Shown here: one piece after another, positions 54,514 through 63,904 of the stretch
How the letters are laid out: each line of letters begins with the position of its first letter
Position numbering within the stretch: the first letter of the stretch is position 1
Assembly (NCBI GenBank): GCA_017518705.1
Contig: JAFWUC010000071.1
Location: forward strand, 3,007-67,006
Source: Clostridia bacterium
GTDB lineage: Bacteria; Bacillota_A; Clostridia; Christensenellales; Aristaeellaceae
Length of the DNA: 64,000 nucleotides
Direction: 5' to 3'
Translations under genes and position numbers: made by a program
Notes under the pieces: generated by a model
Database searches by the model: none
What the model was told of the DNA's origin: nothing
Seen by the model: the letters and a program-made list of their open reading frames with translations, nothing else

Positions 54514-56223
54514 TTACGCCTTGCTTTCGGGCGCCTTTTTCCGGGTGGCGCGTTTCTTGGGCGCTTCCTTCGCAGCCTCTTCGGGCGCCTTGGCTTCTTC
54601 CTTAGCCTCTTCCTTGGCCTCGAGCTTCACGGCTTTGGGCTTGCGGGGCTTGGCTTCCTTCTTGGGAGCGGGCTCGGCTTTGGCTTCGGTCTCGACCTCA
54701 GTCTTGGCTTCGGCGGGAGCGGCCTTCTTTGCCCGGGGCTTTTTGGGCTTGGGCGCGGGCGCTTCCTCTATGGGCTGCGCCTGGGCGACGCCGCACAGCT
54801 CGCCGAACAGCTCCAGATACTTGTCCGCGCTCTTGTCCCAGCCGTATTCGCCCCACATGGCGCGGCGGGCCAGGAAGTCGAACTGCTTGCGGTTGTTGTA
54901 GTAGATGCCCGTGGCGCGCTCGATCACGTGCAGCATGTCGTGGGCGTTGTAGTTGAAGAAGGTGAAGCCGTTGCCGTCGCCGGTGTACTCGTTGTAGCTG
55001 AGCACGGTGTCCCTGAGGCCGCCGGTCTCACGGGCGATGGGCAGCGTGCCGTACCTCAGCGCGATCATCTGGCTCAGGCCGCAGGGCTCGAACATGCTGG
55101 GCATCAGGAACAGGTCTGCGCCGGCATAGATCTTGTGGGCGAGGGCGTGGTTCATCTGGAAGGAGGCGGCCAGGCGCCCGGAGTACTTCCAGCTGGCCCA
55201 GCCGAACAGGTCCATGTACTTGCTTTCGCCCATGCCCAGCACCACCATCTGGGCGCTGGTGTTCATTATGCCGTCCAGCACGCGCTCCACCAGGTCCAGG
55301 CCCTTCTGGGCGGACAGGCGGGTGACCATGGCGATCAGGGGCGCGTTCTCGTCCTGCTTGAGCCCCAGTTCCTTCTGCAGCGCCAGCTTGTTGGGCAGCT
55401 TGTCCTCGAAGGTGTCGGGGGTGTAGGTCTTCTCGATGAAGGGATCCCGGGCGGGATCGTACTCCACGGTGTCGATGCCGTTCAGTATGCCGCTTAATAC
55501 GCTCTGGCGGGACCTCAGCAGCCCGTCCATCCTCTCGCCGTAGTAGGGAGACAGGATCTCCTGGGCGTAGGTGGGGGACACGGTGGTGATCCTGTCCGCG
55601 AACACCAGGCCGCCCTTTATGAAGGAGCACTGGCCGTAGAACTCCAGGTTGTCGCTGGAATATGCCCAGTCGCCCAGGCACAGCAGCTCTTCCGTGGCGG
55701 AGATGGGGTACAGGCCCTGGAACTGCAGGTTGTGGATGGTGAAGGTGGTCTTGATGTCCGCGTACAGGGGCAGCTGCTTGTACTGCGCCTTGAGCAGCAC
55801 CGGGATCATGCCGGTCTGCCAGTCGTGGCAGGAGAGCACGTCGGGGATGAAGTCGATCTTGGGCAGGGTCTCCAGCACCGCCTTGGCGAAGTAGGCGAAC
55901 CTTTCGCCCTCGTCTCCGCCCCTGCCGTAGATGTAGTCACGGCCGAAGTACTGCTGGTTGTCGATGAAGTAGAAGGTCACCCCGTCCTTTTCCAGGGTCT
56001 CGATGCCTACGTACTGGTGCCGCCAGCCCAGGTCTATGTAGAAATAGCACACGTGGCGCAGCTGGTCCTTGAACGCGGCGTCCATGCCCTTGTACAGGGG
56101 CAGAATGACTCTTATGTCTGCGCCCTTCTTGGCGATCTCCTTGGAAAGCGCGCCCACAACGTCGGCCAGGCCGCCGGTCTTTATGAAAGGCACGCATTCG
56201 CTGGCAGCGAATAATATTTTCAT
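54514..56223 (-). CDS. glgA: Glycogen synthase with a Lys/Ala/Glu-rich C-terminal tail
   Basis: 569 residues. The first about 479 are a complete GT5 GlgA: ILFAASECVPFIKTGGLADV with the KTGGL motif, LSCHDWQTGMIPVLL, TIHNLQFQG, MVTRLSAQKGLDLVE and the catalytic EPCGLSQMIALRYG. The last about 90 residues are low complexity (AEAKTEVETEAKAEPAPKK, RKPKAVKLEAKEEAKEEA), like a histone-H1 tail. The enzyme elongates alpha-1,4-glucan from ADP-glucose. It is the last gene of a glgC-glgD-glgA operon, 17 bases after glgD. Confidence 0.96.
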   Translation of the reverse strand: MKILFAASECVPFIKTGGLADVVGALSKEIAKKGADIRVILPLYKGMDAAFKDQLRHVCYFYIDLGWRHQYVGIETLEKDGVTFYFIDNQQYFGRDYIYGRGGDEGERFAYFAKAVLETLPKIDFIPDVLSCHDWQTGMIPVLLKAQYKQLPLYADIKTTFTIHNLQFQGLYPISATEELLCLGDWAYSSDNLEFYGQCSFIKGGLVFADRITTVSPTYAQEILSPYYGERMDGLLRSRQSVLSGILNGIDTVEYDPARDPFIEKTYTPDTFEDKLPNKLALQKELGLKQDENAPLIAMVTRLSAQKGLDLVERVLDGIMNTSAQMVVLGMGESKYMDLFGWASWKYSGRLAASFQMNHALAHKIYAGADLFLMPSMFEPCGLSQMIALRYGTLPIARETGGLRDTVLSYNEYTGDGNGFTFFNYNAHDMLHVIERATGIYYNNRKQFDFLARRAMWGEYGWDKSADKYLELFGELCGVAQAQPIEEAPAPKPKKPRAKKAAPAEAKTEVETEAKAEPAPKKEAKPRKPKAVKLEAKEEAKEEAKAPEEAAKEAPKKRATRKKAPESKA

Positions 56224-56240
56224 GGTAAGGTTCTCCTTTG

Positions 56241-57371
56241 TCAGATGGTAACGTTTTTGCCCAGCACGATGGGGTAGCGGCGTGAACCGATCAGGCGCGC
56301 GCCGGAGAGCACGGTGACGTCCTTGTCCAGGATCACGTTCTCAAGCTCCACGTCCTCGCCTATGTAGCAATCCTGCATTATGATGCAGCCCTTGATGCGG
56401 GCGCTCTTGGCCACTCTCACGCCCCTGAACAGCACGCTGCTCTCCACTTCGCCCTCGATCACGCAGCCGTCCGCCACCAGCGCGGAGGACACCTTGCTGC
56501 CGGGCAGGTACTTGGCGGGGGCGTCGTTGCGGGTCTTGGTGTAGACGGGGTTGGTGTCGAACAGCTCGCGCCTGACTTCGGGATCCAGCAGGTCCATGTT
56601 CAGGTTGTAGAAGGAGTTCACGGTCTCCATCCTGCGGCAGTAGCCCTTGAATTCCAGGCCCACCACCTTGAGCGTCTTGTCGTAGACCGCGTTGCGGATG
56701 ATGTGGGAGTACAGGTCGTGATAGCCGTGGGAAGCCGCCACGTCCACCATGTGCATCAGCAGGGTGCGCTTTATGAGCAGCACGTCCATCAGCACGTTGG
56801 GGCAGGTGATCACGTTGGGATTGATCTCTATGTCGGTCACGCGCTTGGACTCGTCCACGTTGATGAACGCCCTCACGCTGTCGGAATAGCGGGAGTATTC
56901 CCCGTTCACGGGATCGAAGCGGGTGTACATGAGGCTGATGTCCGCGCCCGTCTCCCGGTGCAGGTCCATGAGCTCGTCGTAAGTGGTGTTGTAGATCAGC
57001 CTGCCGCCCACGATCAGCACGTATTCCTGGCCGGAACGGCGCAAAAATTCCATGTTGTCCTTGAACGCGTCAAGTATGCCCTGGTAGCCCTCGTCGCCCG
57101 TGCGGTTGGGGATGAGCAGGTACAGGCCGTTGTTGCGGGTGTGCAGGTTCCATTCCTTGCCCCGGCCCAGATGGTCCATAAGGGAGTGGAAATTGCCCTG
57201 CATCATCACGCCCACCTTGCGGACGGAAGAGTTGACCAGGTTGGACAGCATAAAGTCCACCAGGCGGTACCTGCCCGCCACCGGCAGCGCGCTGACGGAG
57301 CGGTTCGAGGCCAGTTCGCGCAGGGAGAATTCGTCCTTCGAGGTATAGATAACGCCAACTACGTCCTTCAT
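56241..57371 (-). CDS. glgD: Glucose-1-phosphate adenylyltransferase subunit GlgD
   Basis: 376 residues. It begins [20 protein letters not shown] with [20 protein letters not shown], a degenerate nucleotidyltransferase start, and ends with a left-handed beta-helix ([18 protein letters not shown]). The catalytic residues of GlgC are replaced, as usual for GlgD, which is a regulatory or helper subunit in Bacillota. The start overlaps glgC by 4 bases (ATGA). Confidence 0.94.
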   Translation of the reverse strand: MKDVVGVIYTSKDEFSLRELASNRSVSALPVAGRYRLVDFMLSNLVNSSVRKVGVMMQGNFHSLMDHLGRGKEWNLHTRNNGLYLLIPNRTGDEGYQGILDAFKDNMEFLRRSGQEYVLIVGGRLIYNTTYDELMDLHRETGADISLMYTRFDPVNGEYSRYSDSVRAFINVDESKRVTDIEINPNVITCPNVLMDVLLIKRTLLMHMVDVAASHGYHDLYSHIIRNAVYDKTLKVVGLEFKGYCRRMETVNSFYNLNMDLLDPEVRRELFDTNPVYTKTRNDAPAKYLPGSKVSSALVADGCVIEGEVESSVLFRGVRVAKSARIKGCIIMQDCYIGEDVELENVILDKDVTVLSGARLIGSRRYPIVLGKNVTI

Positions 57372-58564
57372 ACTGTTTCCCCTCCGCCAAGTGTTTCTTC
57401 ATTGACCTGCTGGCCGGCTTTGACCACCGTGAACGGCCTTAGGTTGGTGCCGTGGCCGATCAGGGCGATGTCGCCCTCGCTTTCGCCCACGCGGCAGTTT
57501 TCGCCTATCACGGACTGCTCGGCGATTATGGAGCGCTCGACCACCGCGCCGGACCTGATCACGCAGTCGGGCATGATGGCGGAATCCTTTACCACCGCGC
57601 CCTCTTCGACGATTACGCCGCTGGAGAGCACGCTGCCCGTGACCTGTCCGTACACCTGGCAGCCCTCGGTGAGCAGGGAGTTCTCCACCTTGCCCTTGTC
57701 GCCCACGAAGTGGGGCGGCATCACGGGGCTCTTGGCGTAGATGGGCCAGCGCTTGTCGTTTAAGTCCACCTCGGGGGGATTCTTGAGCAGGTCCATGTGC
57801 GCTTCCCACAGGGAGTGGATGGTGCCCACGTCCTTCCAGTAGCCGTTGAAGCTGTAGGCGTAGAGCCGCTTTTCCTCTTTGAGCATGGTGGGGATTATGT
57901 TTTTGCCGAAGTCGTTGTGGCTGTTGGGATCGGCGTGGTCCTCCACCAGGTATTTTTTGAGCTGGGAGTAGGTGAAGATGTACACGCCCATGCTGGCAAG
58001 GTTGCTCTTGGGCTGCTTGGGCTTCTCCTCGAACTCGAAAATGCGGCCGTCCTCTTTGGTGTTCATTATGCCGAAGGAGGGCGCTTCCTCCCAGGGCACG
58101 GGGCGCACGGCTATGGTGATGTCCGCCTGCTGCTTGATGTGGTAGTCCAGCATGGCGGAATAGTCCATCTTATATATATGGTCTCCGCTGAGTATCAGCA
58201 CATAGCGGGGGGAATACTGGTCTATGAACGCCAGGTTCTGGTAGATGGCGTCGGCGGTGCCGGAATACCAGCGGCCTTCGGAGCCCTGCACGTAGGGGGG
58301 CAGCACGAACACGCCGCCGTCGGTCAGGTCCAGATCCCAGCTCGCGCCGGAACCGATGTAGCTGTTGAGCTCCAGGGGCTGGTACTGGGTGAGCACGCCC
58401 ACCGTGTCTATGCCGGAGTTGGCGCAGTTGGAAAGGGGAAAGTCGATGATCCTGTAGCGGCCGCCGAAGGGAACGGCAGGCTTTGCGGTGACCCGGGTCA
58501 GCAGACCCAGCCGCGAGCCCTGTCCGCCCGCCAGAAGCATGGCCACTACCTGTTTGGTTCTCAT
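57368..58564 (-). CDS. glgC: Glucose-1-phosphate adenylyltransferase (ADP-glucose pyrophosphorylase)
   Basis: 398 residues. The nucleotidyltransferase start [20 protein letters not shown] (GGxGxRL), then [33 protein letters not shown] with the catalytic Asp, [11 protein letters not shown] and a C-terminal beta-helix are present. It makes ADP-glucose, the committed step of glycogen synthesis. AAGGAGG precedes the ATG; TATAAT occurs upstream (about 58611-58606, minus strand) without a clear -35. Confidence 0.97.
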   Translation of the reverse strand: MRTKQVVAMLLAGGQGSRLGLLTRVTAKPAVPFGGRYRIIDFPLSNCANSGIDTVGVLTQYQPLELNSYIGSGASWDLDLTDGGVFVLPPYVQGSEGRWYSGTADAIYQNLAFIDQYSPRYVLILSGDHIYKMDYSAMLDYHIKQQADITIAVRPVPWEEAPSFGIMNTKEDGRIFEFEEKPKQPKSNLASMGVYIFTYSQLKKYLVEDHADPNSHNDFGKNIIPTMLKEEKRLYAYSFNGYWKDVGTIHSLWEAHMDLLKNPPEVDLNDKRWPIYAKSPVMPPHFVGDKGKVENSLLTEGCQVYGQVTGSVLSSGVIVEEGAVVKDSAIMPDCVIRSGAVVERSIIAEQSVIGENCRVGESEGDIALIGHGTNLRPFTVVKAGQQVNEETLGGGETV

Positions 58565-58679
58565 ATATACATACCTCCTTTTTATGTAAAGGGGATTACT
58601 TCACTTTAATTATACATTAAGTTTCAAAAAAATGCTACCCGAAAAGGCGGTTTTTTTTACATTTGAAGAAATTTATTAT

Positions 58680-58708
58680 TTGACGCGGTTGCGGGTTGCA
58701 ACTATAAT
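58680..58708 (+). promoter_or_regulatory. Sigma-A-type promoter for the AAA+ gene
   Basis: TTGACG, 17-base spacer, TATAAT, 54 bases before the start codon. Confidence 0.75.
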
Positions 58709-58762
58709 AAAATAAACCGCTTATCAAACAAACAAAACCGCGGTAAAATCAGGAGGAAATAT

Positions 58763-61051
58763 ATGACTCTCCCCGGAAAAATCGCCATATGTCAGCTGGA
58801 GGAGGACAATCCCCAGCGCGCCTACTTCAGGCTGCGTCCCGTGCTGGTAAACGACGGCGCGGGCTTTTTGGACGCAGAGGAGTGCGCCCGTGAGTTTCCC
58901 GACGAAGGCTATATCCGCATAGTGCCCGACAAAAACGAGGCGCTCAGGTTCAAAAACCGCATGCGCGCACTGGGCGGCTACTGCCTGATGGACTTGAGCC
59001 GCTTTCCCGGCGAAAGCGAGAAGATCCGCCCCAACAAAAACTACAATCCCGAAAACGGCGAGATAAACCGTTTCATAGTGTATTCCGACGTGATAGGCGC
59101 CTGCGGCGAAACCAGGCTCATGCAGGTGGTCGAGACCGCGGCAGCCGGCGGCGCGGCGCTTAAGCAGGGCGAAACGGTGTACACATCCCGCGTGCTGCTC
59201 AAGGACGGCGACAGGCTCAAAGGCCCCTTCGTGCCTTCCCGGGACGAAGAGACGGGCGAAACGGCGCTTGCTCCCGACGAGGCGTGCGAGCAGCTCGACC
59301 TGCCCTGCGAGGGGCTCAAGACCCTGACACGTGACGGCCGCGAAGTGCTTTTGTACGTGTCTGATGAGCTTGCCCAGCCCAGGCCCGCGGAGGAAAAGCC
59401 CGCCCCCGAAAGCGCCCCCGCGCCCGCGCCCGCAAAAGAGGAGAAGCCGGCGGAGGAAAAGCCCGCTTCTCCCGCCAAGGCGGAAAACGGGGAGCGCGCT
59501 GCCCGCAGGAAAAGCGACGCTTCCGTCGGCCAGACGGGGTTAAATCCCCGCAGGGGCCGCAGCATATTCGAGATAGTCGACGAGCAGTGGAAGCAGAGCC
59601 GCGTGGAAAAACTGGGCGCGTCGGTCAGCGACTCCGCCTGCCTGAACGCCGCCGTCTCGCCCGTGGACAGGGCGGTGGACGCGGTAAAGGAAGCGCTGGA
59701 GCTTAAGGACGCCAAAGGCGCGCTCGCAAGGGGACTTAATGCCGTAAGCGGCCTTAAGGAGCTTCTGGGCGTGTCGGGAGAGGGCGCAGCGGATACCGCC
59801 AAAGCGCGCGACAGGGTGCTTGACGAACTGGAAGGCGAGCGTTTAAAGCTCTTAAACGAGATAGACAAGCTCAAAAACCAGAAGCTCCAGAAGCAGGGCG
59901 AGATAATGGAGGAGACCCGCCTCGCCCACCGTGAGGAGTTCGCCCGGCTGGAGCAGGAGACCGCGCGGCTCGACCAGGAAAAGGAGATCCGCCTGAGGGC
60001 GGCGGAGAGCGCGCGCCAGGCGCAGAGGGAAGCGGAAAGGCTGCTTTCCGGCGAAGGCCAGGCGAAGCTGGCCGGAGAGTTTCTGAAGTTCGCCATGTTC
60101 AGCCGCGCCGCGGGGCTGATACGGGACGGGGTGCAGGCGCAGGAAGGCGCGTTCACCGGCGTGCCCAAGACCCAGGAATTCACTCCCGCCCAATTGGTCA
60201 GCGACCTGCGCAGCCGCTTTGAGAAGATGGGCATGGCGCTTACGAACGACGAGGCGCTCAGCCTGCTCATCGCCGTTAACGTGGGCGGCATAGTGCTGGT
60301 GTCCGGCGAGCCCGGCTGCGGCAAGAGCGCGTTTGCGGACGCGCTGGCGGACGTGCTGGGGCTCACCCAGGAGGGCGCCGAAAGGTACGTTAAGATAGAC
60401 GCGGGCACCTCGGACGCGCGCAAGAGCGCGGCGTTCACCGCCCTTATGCTGGCCGACGACCGGCTGACTCCCCGGCTGGTCGCGATAGAAGACGTCAACG
60501 CCGCCCGAAGCGACGACCAGAGCCGCGGCATGATGGACAGCGCCTTCCGCCTTAAGGAAAAGGGCGTCACCGTGCTTATGACCTGCCAGGACGCGGGCTA
60601 CGGCTATCCTCTTGACCCCAGGCTGCTGGACAGGGCGTTCTTTATCCGCCTTAAGCCCTACGCGCCCGAAAAGTGGACGCGGCTTAAGCCCGTCAGGGCG
60701 TCCGCCGCTGCGCCCCGCCTGGACGCTTTCACGAAGATGTTCTCCTCTTCCGGGGACGTCAGCGGCGAAAACACGCTGCGCATGGAGACGCTCATAAAGC
60801 AGCTCAGGGACAGGGGCGTGCGCTTCAGCCGCAGGACGCTGTCCGACATGTACGAGTTCTGCGCCGCCCTGGAAGCGCTCATGTCCGGGGACAGGAAAGA
60901 GGCGCTGGACCGGGCGTTCGCGATGCGCGCGCTGCCGGGCATACTCTCTTCCGCCCCCGCGGGGCTGATACGCGAGCTGCCCAAACTCATTTGGGACATG
61001 CCCATCAGCATAAGCCTGCTTAACGCCCCCATAGCGCTCACTGAACTGTAG
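58763..61051 (+). CDS. AAA+ ATPase (MoxR/McrB-like) with novel amino-terminal region
   Basis: 762 residues with AGGAGGAAAT before the ATG. Residues 1-205 form a domain I do not recognise (CQLEEDNPQRAYFRLRPVLV, then INRFIVYSDVIGACGETRLM); 205-250 is a Pro/Glu/Ala/Lys linker; about 355-430 is a coiled coil rich in Glu, Arg and Leu; 480-640 is an AAA+ domain with Walker A GEPGCGKS (515-522), Walker B LVAIEDVN (572-579) and sensor-like VLMTCQDAGYGYPLDPRLLD. The domain is of the AAA_5 group used in MoxR and McrB. There is no signal peptide or partner gene nearby. It may remodel an unknown complex. Confidence 0.86.
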   Translation: MTLPGKIAICQLEEDNPQRAYFRLRPVLVNDGAGFLDAEECAREFPDEGYIRIVPDKNEALRFKNRMRALGGYCLMDLSRFPGESEKIRPNKNYNPENGEINRFIVYSDVIGACGETRLMQVVETAAAGGAALKQGETVYTSRVLLKDGDRLKGPFVPSRDEETGETALAPDEACEQLDLPCEGLKTLTRDGREVLLYVSDELAQPRPAEEKPAPESAPAPAPAKEEKPAEEKPASPAKAENGERAARRKSDASVGQTGLNPRRGRSIFEIVDEQWKQSRVEKLGASVSDSACLNAAVSPVDRAVDAVKEALELKDAKGALARGLNAVSGLKELLGVSGEGAADTAKARDRVLDELEGERLKLLNEIDKLKNQKLQKQGEIMEETRLAHREEFARLEQETARLDQEKEIRLRAAESARQAQREAERLLSGEGQAKLAGEFLKFAMFSRAAGLIRDGVQAQEGAFTGVPKTQEFTPAQLVSDLRSRFEKMGMALTNDEALSLLIAVNVGGIVLVSGEPGCGKSAFADALADVLGLTQEGAERYVKIDAGTSDARKSAAFTALMLADDRLTPRLVAIEDVNAARSDDQSRGMMDSAFRLKEKGVTVLMTCQDAGYGYPLDPRLLDRAFFIRLKPYAPEKWTRLKPVRASAAAPRLDAFTKMFSSSGDVSGENTLRMETLIKQLRDRGVRFSRRTLSDMYEFCAALEALMSGDRKEALDRAFAMRALPGILSSAPAGLIRELPKLIWDMPISISLLNAPIALTEL

Positions 61052-61064
61052 ACTTTATAAACAC

Positions 61065-61098
61065 GGCGGCCGAAGGAAAATGCCTTCGGCCGCCTTTC
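61065..61098 (+). terminator. Bidirectional terminator between the AAA+ and M3 genes
   Basis: Perfect 12-bp stem GGCGGCCGAAGG / CCTTCGGCCGCC, with TTT on one side and AAACAC on the other. Confidence 0.78.
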
Positions 61099-61123
61099 TG
61101 CGCGCTTAAAAACCTGCGGATGC

Positions 61124-62827
61124 CTATTCGATCCCCGTGAGGTCGAACCCGTCCAGCCACTTGACCGCCGCCTCGCACACGCCCTTCAGGCACTCTTCGT
61201 CAAAGGGAGTGGCCAGGTCCGCGTGCCTGAGCAGCTCGGTGAAGGTGCGGCTGCCGCCCTGCTTCGTGTAGGCCATGTAGTGCTCCCAGGCGTCACGCGG
61301 GTCCTTCTGTATCATGGCCCAGAACTCCAGCGCCACGGTCTGCGCCAGGCAGTAGTCGATGTAGTAGAAGGGGCTTTCGTAGATGTGGCTCTGCCGCTGC
61401 CAGCCCTCGCCGTCGGAGAAGAAGGGGATCTCCCCGTCCAGTTTGAGCCAGGGCTGGTATATGCCCAGCAGCTTTTTCCACGCCCCGTGGCGCTCGGCGG
61501 GCGTCATGTCCGGGTTTTCGTATACGATGTGCTGGAAGTGGTCCACCATGGTGCCGTAGGGGATGAAGGTGATCGCCCCCGCCAGGTGGCTGTACATGAA
61601 CTTGCGGGCGTCCCTGCCAAAGAAGCCCTCGGCGTTTTTCCAGCCGAAGAACTCCATGCTCATGGAGTGAACTTCGCAGGCTTCGGCGGTGGGCTCGGCG
61701 TACTCGGTGGGGACGCGGTCGCGGTTCAGCCAGTACTCGAAGGCGTGCCCCGCCTCGTGGGTGACGACTTCCACGTCGCCCTGGGTGCCGTTGAAGTTCG
61801 CGAATATGAACGGGACCTTATAATACGACAGGTCGGTCTGGTAGCCGCCGCCCTCCTTGCCCTCGGTGGAGAGCACGTCCATAAGCTCGTTGTCCAGCAT
61901 CATGCGGAAGAACTCGCTCGTCTCGGGGGAGAGGGCGTCGTAGAACTTCCTGCCCTGGGCGAGGATGTCGTCCGCGCTGCCCTCGGGGCGGGGGTTGCCG
62001 CTGCGGAAGGTGAGCGCGGCGTCCGCGAAGGACAGCGGATAGCTCTTGCCCAGGCGCTTTGCCTGTTCCCGCATGATGCGGTCCGCCACGGGCACCAGGT
62101 ATTTCTGCACCGCGAAGCGGAACTTTTCTATGTCCTCCTTGGTCCAGCAGTTGCGCTGCATGTTGTAGTAACCGAGCTGCGTGTATCCGCCGTAGCCCAG
62201 CTTTCTGCCCATGGCGTCCCGTAAATGGGTGAGCTCGTCGTATATGCCGTCGAGGCGCTCCTGGTTTTCCTTGTACCATTGTCCCTTGGCTTTCCAGGCG
62301 GCCAGGCGGCGCTCGTCGTCGGCGTCGGTCTGGAAGGGTTCCAACTGGGACAGGGTGTACACGCCGCCCTCGAAGGGTATCTGCGCGGAGGCGGTCAGTT
62401 TGCCGTACTCGGTGGTCAGCTCGTTCTCCTTCTGCATGTCACCGATTATCTCGGGGGAGAAGGTCTTTTTGCGGATCTCGGCGTTTAAGAACAGCAGGCT
62501 GCCGAACTCCTTTTCGAACTCCGGCCTGAAGGGGGAAGAGAGCAGCGTGTCGTTCCACGCCTGTTCGTACTCCTCGAACTCGGGCTCGACTTCGTCCCAG
62601 AACTCGATCTCGCCGTCGTAGAACTCGTCGCGGGTGTCGATGGAGTGGCGCACGTAGGCGAGGGTGCCCATGGTGTCGACTTCCTTTTCCGCTTCCTCTT
62701 TTTCAAGGAAGACGCGGCGGGCTTCCTCATAAGAGGCGGCGTTTCTGAGCTTTTCGGTGAACCGGGACAGCTCCGCCTTCACCTGTTCGGGGTCGGGGCG
62801 TTTATAGGGCATCTCGGAAAATTTCAT
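61124..62827 (-). CDS. M3 family oligoendopeptidase (PepF-like)
   Basis: 567 residues. The zinc motif HEAGH is in VTHEAGHAFEYWLNRD near residue 358, with the third ligand region EACEVHSMSMEFF following. The start (RPDPEQVKAELSRFTEKL) fits the M3 oligoendopeptidase group. It cleaves peptides of about 5-20 residues in the cytoplasm. AAAGGAGA precedes the ATG. It lies downstream of the exported YdcF gene on the same strand, 41 bases away. Confidence 0.94.
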   Translation of the reverse strand: MKFSEMPYKRPDPEQVKAELSRFTEKLRNAASYEEARRVFLEKEEAEKEVDTMGTLAYVRHSIDTRDEFYDGEIEFWDEVEPEFEEYEQAWNDTLLSSPFRPEFEKEFGSLLFLNAEIRKKTFSPEIIGDMQKENELTTEYGKLTASAQIPFEGGVYTLSQLEPFQTDADDERRLAAWKAKGQWYKENQERLDGIYDELTHLRDAMGRKLGYGGYTQLGYYNMQRNCWTKEDIEKFRFAVQKYLVPVADRIMREQAKRLGKSYPLSFADAALTFRSGNPRPEGSADDILAQGRKFYDALSPETSEFFRMMLDNELMDVLSTEGKEGGGYQTDLSYYKVPFIFANFNGTQGDVEVVTHEAGHAFEYWLNRDRVPTEYAEPTAEACEVHSMSMEFFGWKNAEGFFGRDARKFMYSHLAGAITFIPYGTMVDHFQHIVYENPDMTPAERHGAWKKLLGIYQPWLKLDGEIPFFSDGEGWQRQSHIYESPFYYIDYCLAQTVALEFWAMIQKDPRDAWEHYMAYTKQGGSRTFTELLRHADLATPFDEECLKGVCEAAVKWLDGFDLTGIE

Positions 62828-62868
62828 GGTATGTCTCCTTTCGGTTCGCGTATGGTTTTATTCGGGCG

Positions 62869-63720
62869 CTATTCAGCCTTTTTCGGTGCGAGCGCGCCAA
62901 GCATGCCTGTCAGCTGCCGCGCCGCTATCCGGGCGTCCATGGATACGGTGCGTTCGTCCGTTTCGACGTATGCGGAAAAGTTGCCCGCAAGGGACAGGCT
63001 ATACCCGTCCTTGAGCCGCGTTATCGCCGCCAGGGTGAGGTACAGCGCCGCGGCGCGCTTCTGGTGGTAGGAGGAGGTGACCAGGGTGAACTGCTCTATG
63101 CCGTGCTCCTTCAGGATGGCAAAGGTGTTCACGGCGTTGTCCGCCGTGTCCATGGCGCGTTCGTCGGTGAAGATGCGCGCGGGGTCTATGCCGCAGGTCT
63201 CGGACAGGTACTGTTTCATCAGCCCCGCCTCGGTGCGGCTCAGCGGGTTGTTTTCGCCCGTGGCGCCGCCGGAGCACACGAGTATCGAATCCGGGAAGGC
63301 GCTGGCGGCTTCCGCCGCGGCTTCGCAGCGGGCTTTCAGTTCGTCCGCCATCTCCCCGTTCTCCAGCTTAAAGCCCAGCACCACGAAGGCGTGCCTGCCG
63401 GACGCGGGCAGGGAGGCGGGGTCGTCCTGTCCGCTGATCAGCACTTTGAAGGCGGGGTCCAGGTAAGTGCTTTCCCAGATATCCGCGACGGCGTCCGCAA
63501 TGGGGTCGTCAAGCTCCTCCAGGTCCTGTTTGACCATGGACCGGGCCAAAAGCAGTTTGTATCCGGCGTCCGCCTCTTCGGGCGAGTTTTCGAGCGTCCA
63601 CACGGCGAGCAGGTCGTCCATAAGTTCCTTGTAACCGACGGGCGCGGCGGCGCCCTGTTCGGCTAAAGCGGCGCAAAGCAGCAGCGCGAGGCAAAGCAGC
63701 ATCGGGAGCATCCGTTTCAT
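62869..63720 (-). CDS. Exported YdcF/ElyC/SanA-family protein (second copy)
   Basis: 283 residues with a signal peptide (MLPMLLCLALLLCAALAE). The DUF218 motifs are HAFVVLGFKLENGEMADEL, LVCSGGATGENNP, RTEAGLMKQYL, DERAMDTADNAVNTF and TSSYHQKRAAALYL. It is a paralogue of 39025 with similar length and motif order, though not closely alike. A TATAAT lies upstream at 63758-63753 (minus strand). The likely role is in the cell envelope. Confidence 0.9.
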   Translation of the reverse strand: MKRMLPMLLCLALLLCAALAEQGAAAPVGYKELMDDLLAVWTLENSPEEADAGYKLLLARSMVKQDLEELDDPIADAVADIWESTYLDPAFKVLISGQDDPASLPASGRHAFVVLGFKLENGEMADELKARCEAAAEAASAFPDSILVCSGGATGENNPLSRTEAGLMKQYLSETCGIDPARIFTDERAMDTADNAVNTFAILKEHGIEQFTLVTSSYHQKRAAALYLTLAAITRLKDGYSLSLAGNFSAYVETDERTVSMDARIAARQLTGMLGALAPKKAE

Positions 63721-63904
63721 AAATCCGTACCTCTTTCGGCGCGTTATGTGCTATTATAGCATGTACCGCCCGCGAAAAAAACCGTCCGGGCGAAAAAACG
63801 CCAAAAAACCCGGGCGGCGCGGGGCGCGTATTCCAAATCTTTGCCGCGTGTGGTATAATCGGGCCGTACGGACCCCTTAACGACACATAAAGGCGGGGCT
63901 TGAT

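Noticed and set aside
59041..60570. 509-codon minus-strand frame opposite the AAA+ gene, Ser-rich
   Set aside because: Walker motifs and ribosome site support the plus strand; Ser/Arg/Leu-rich composition is that of an antisense frame in GC-rich DNA.
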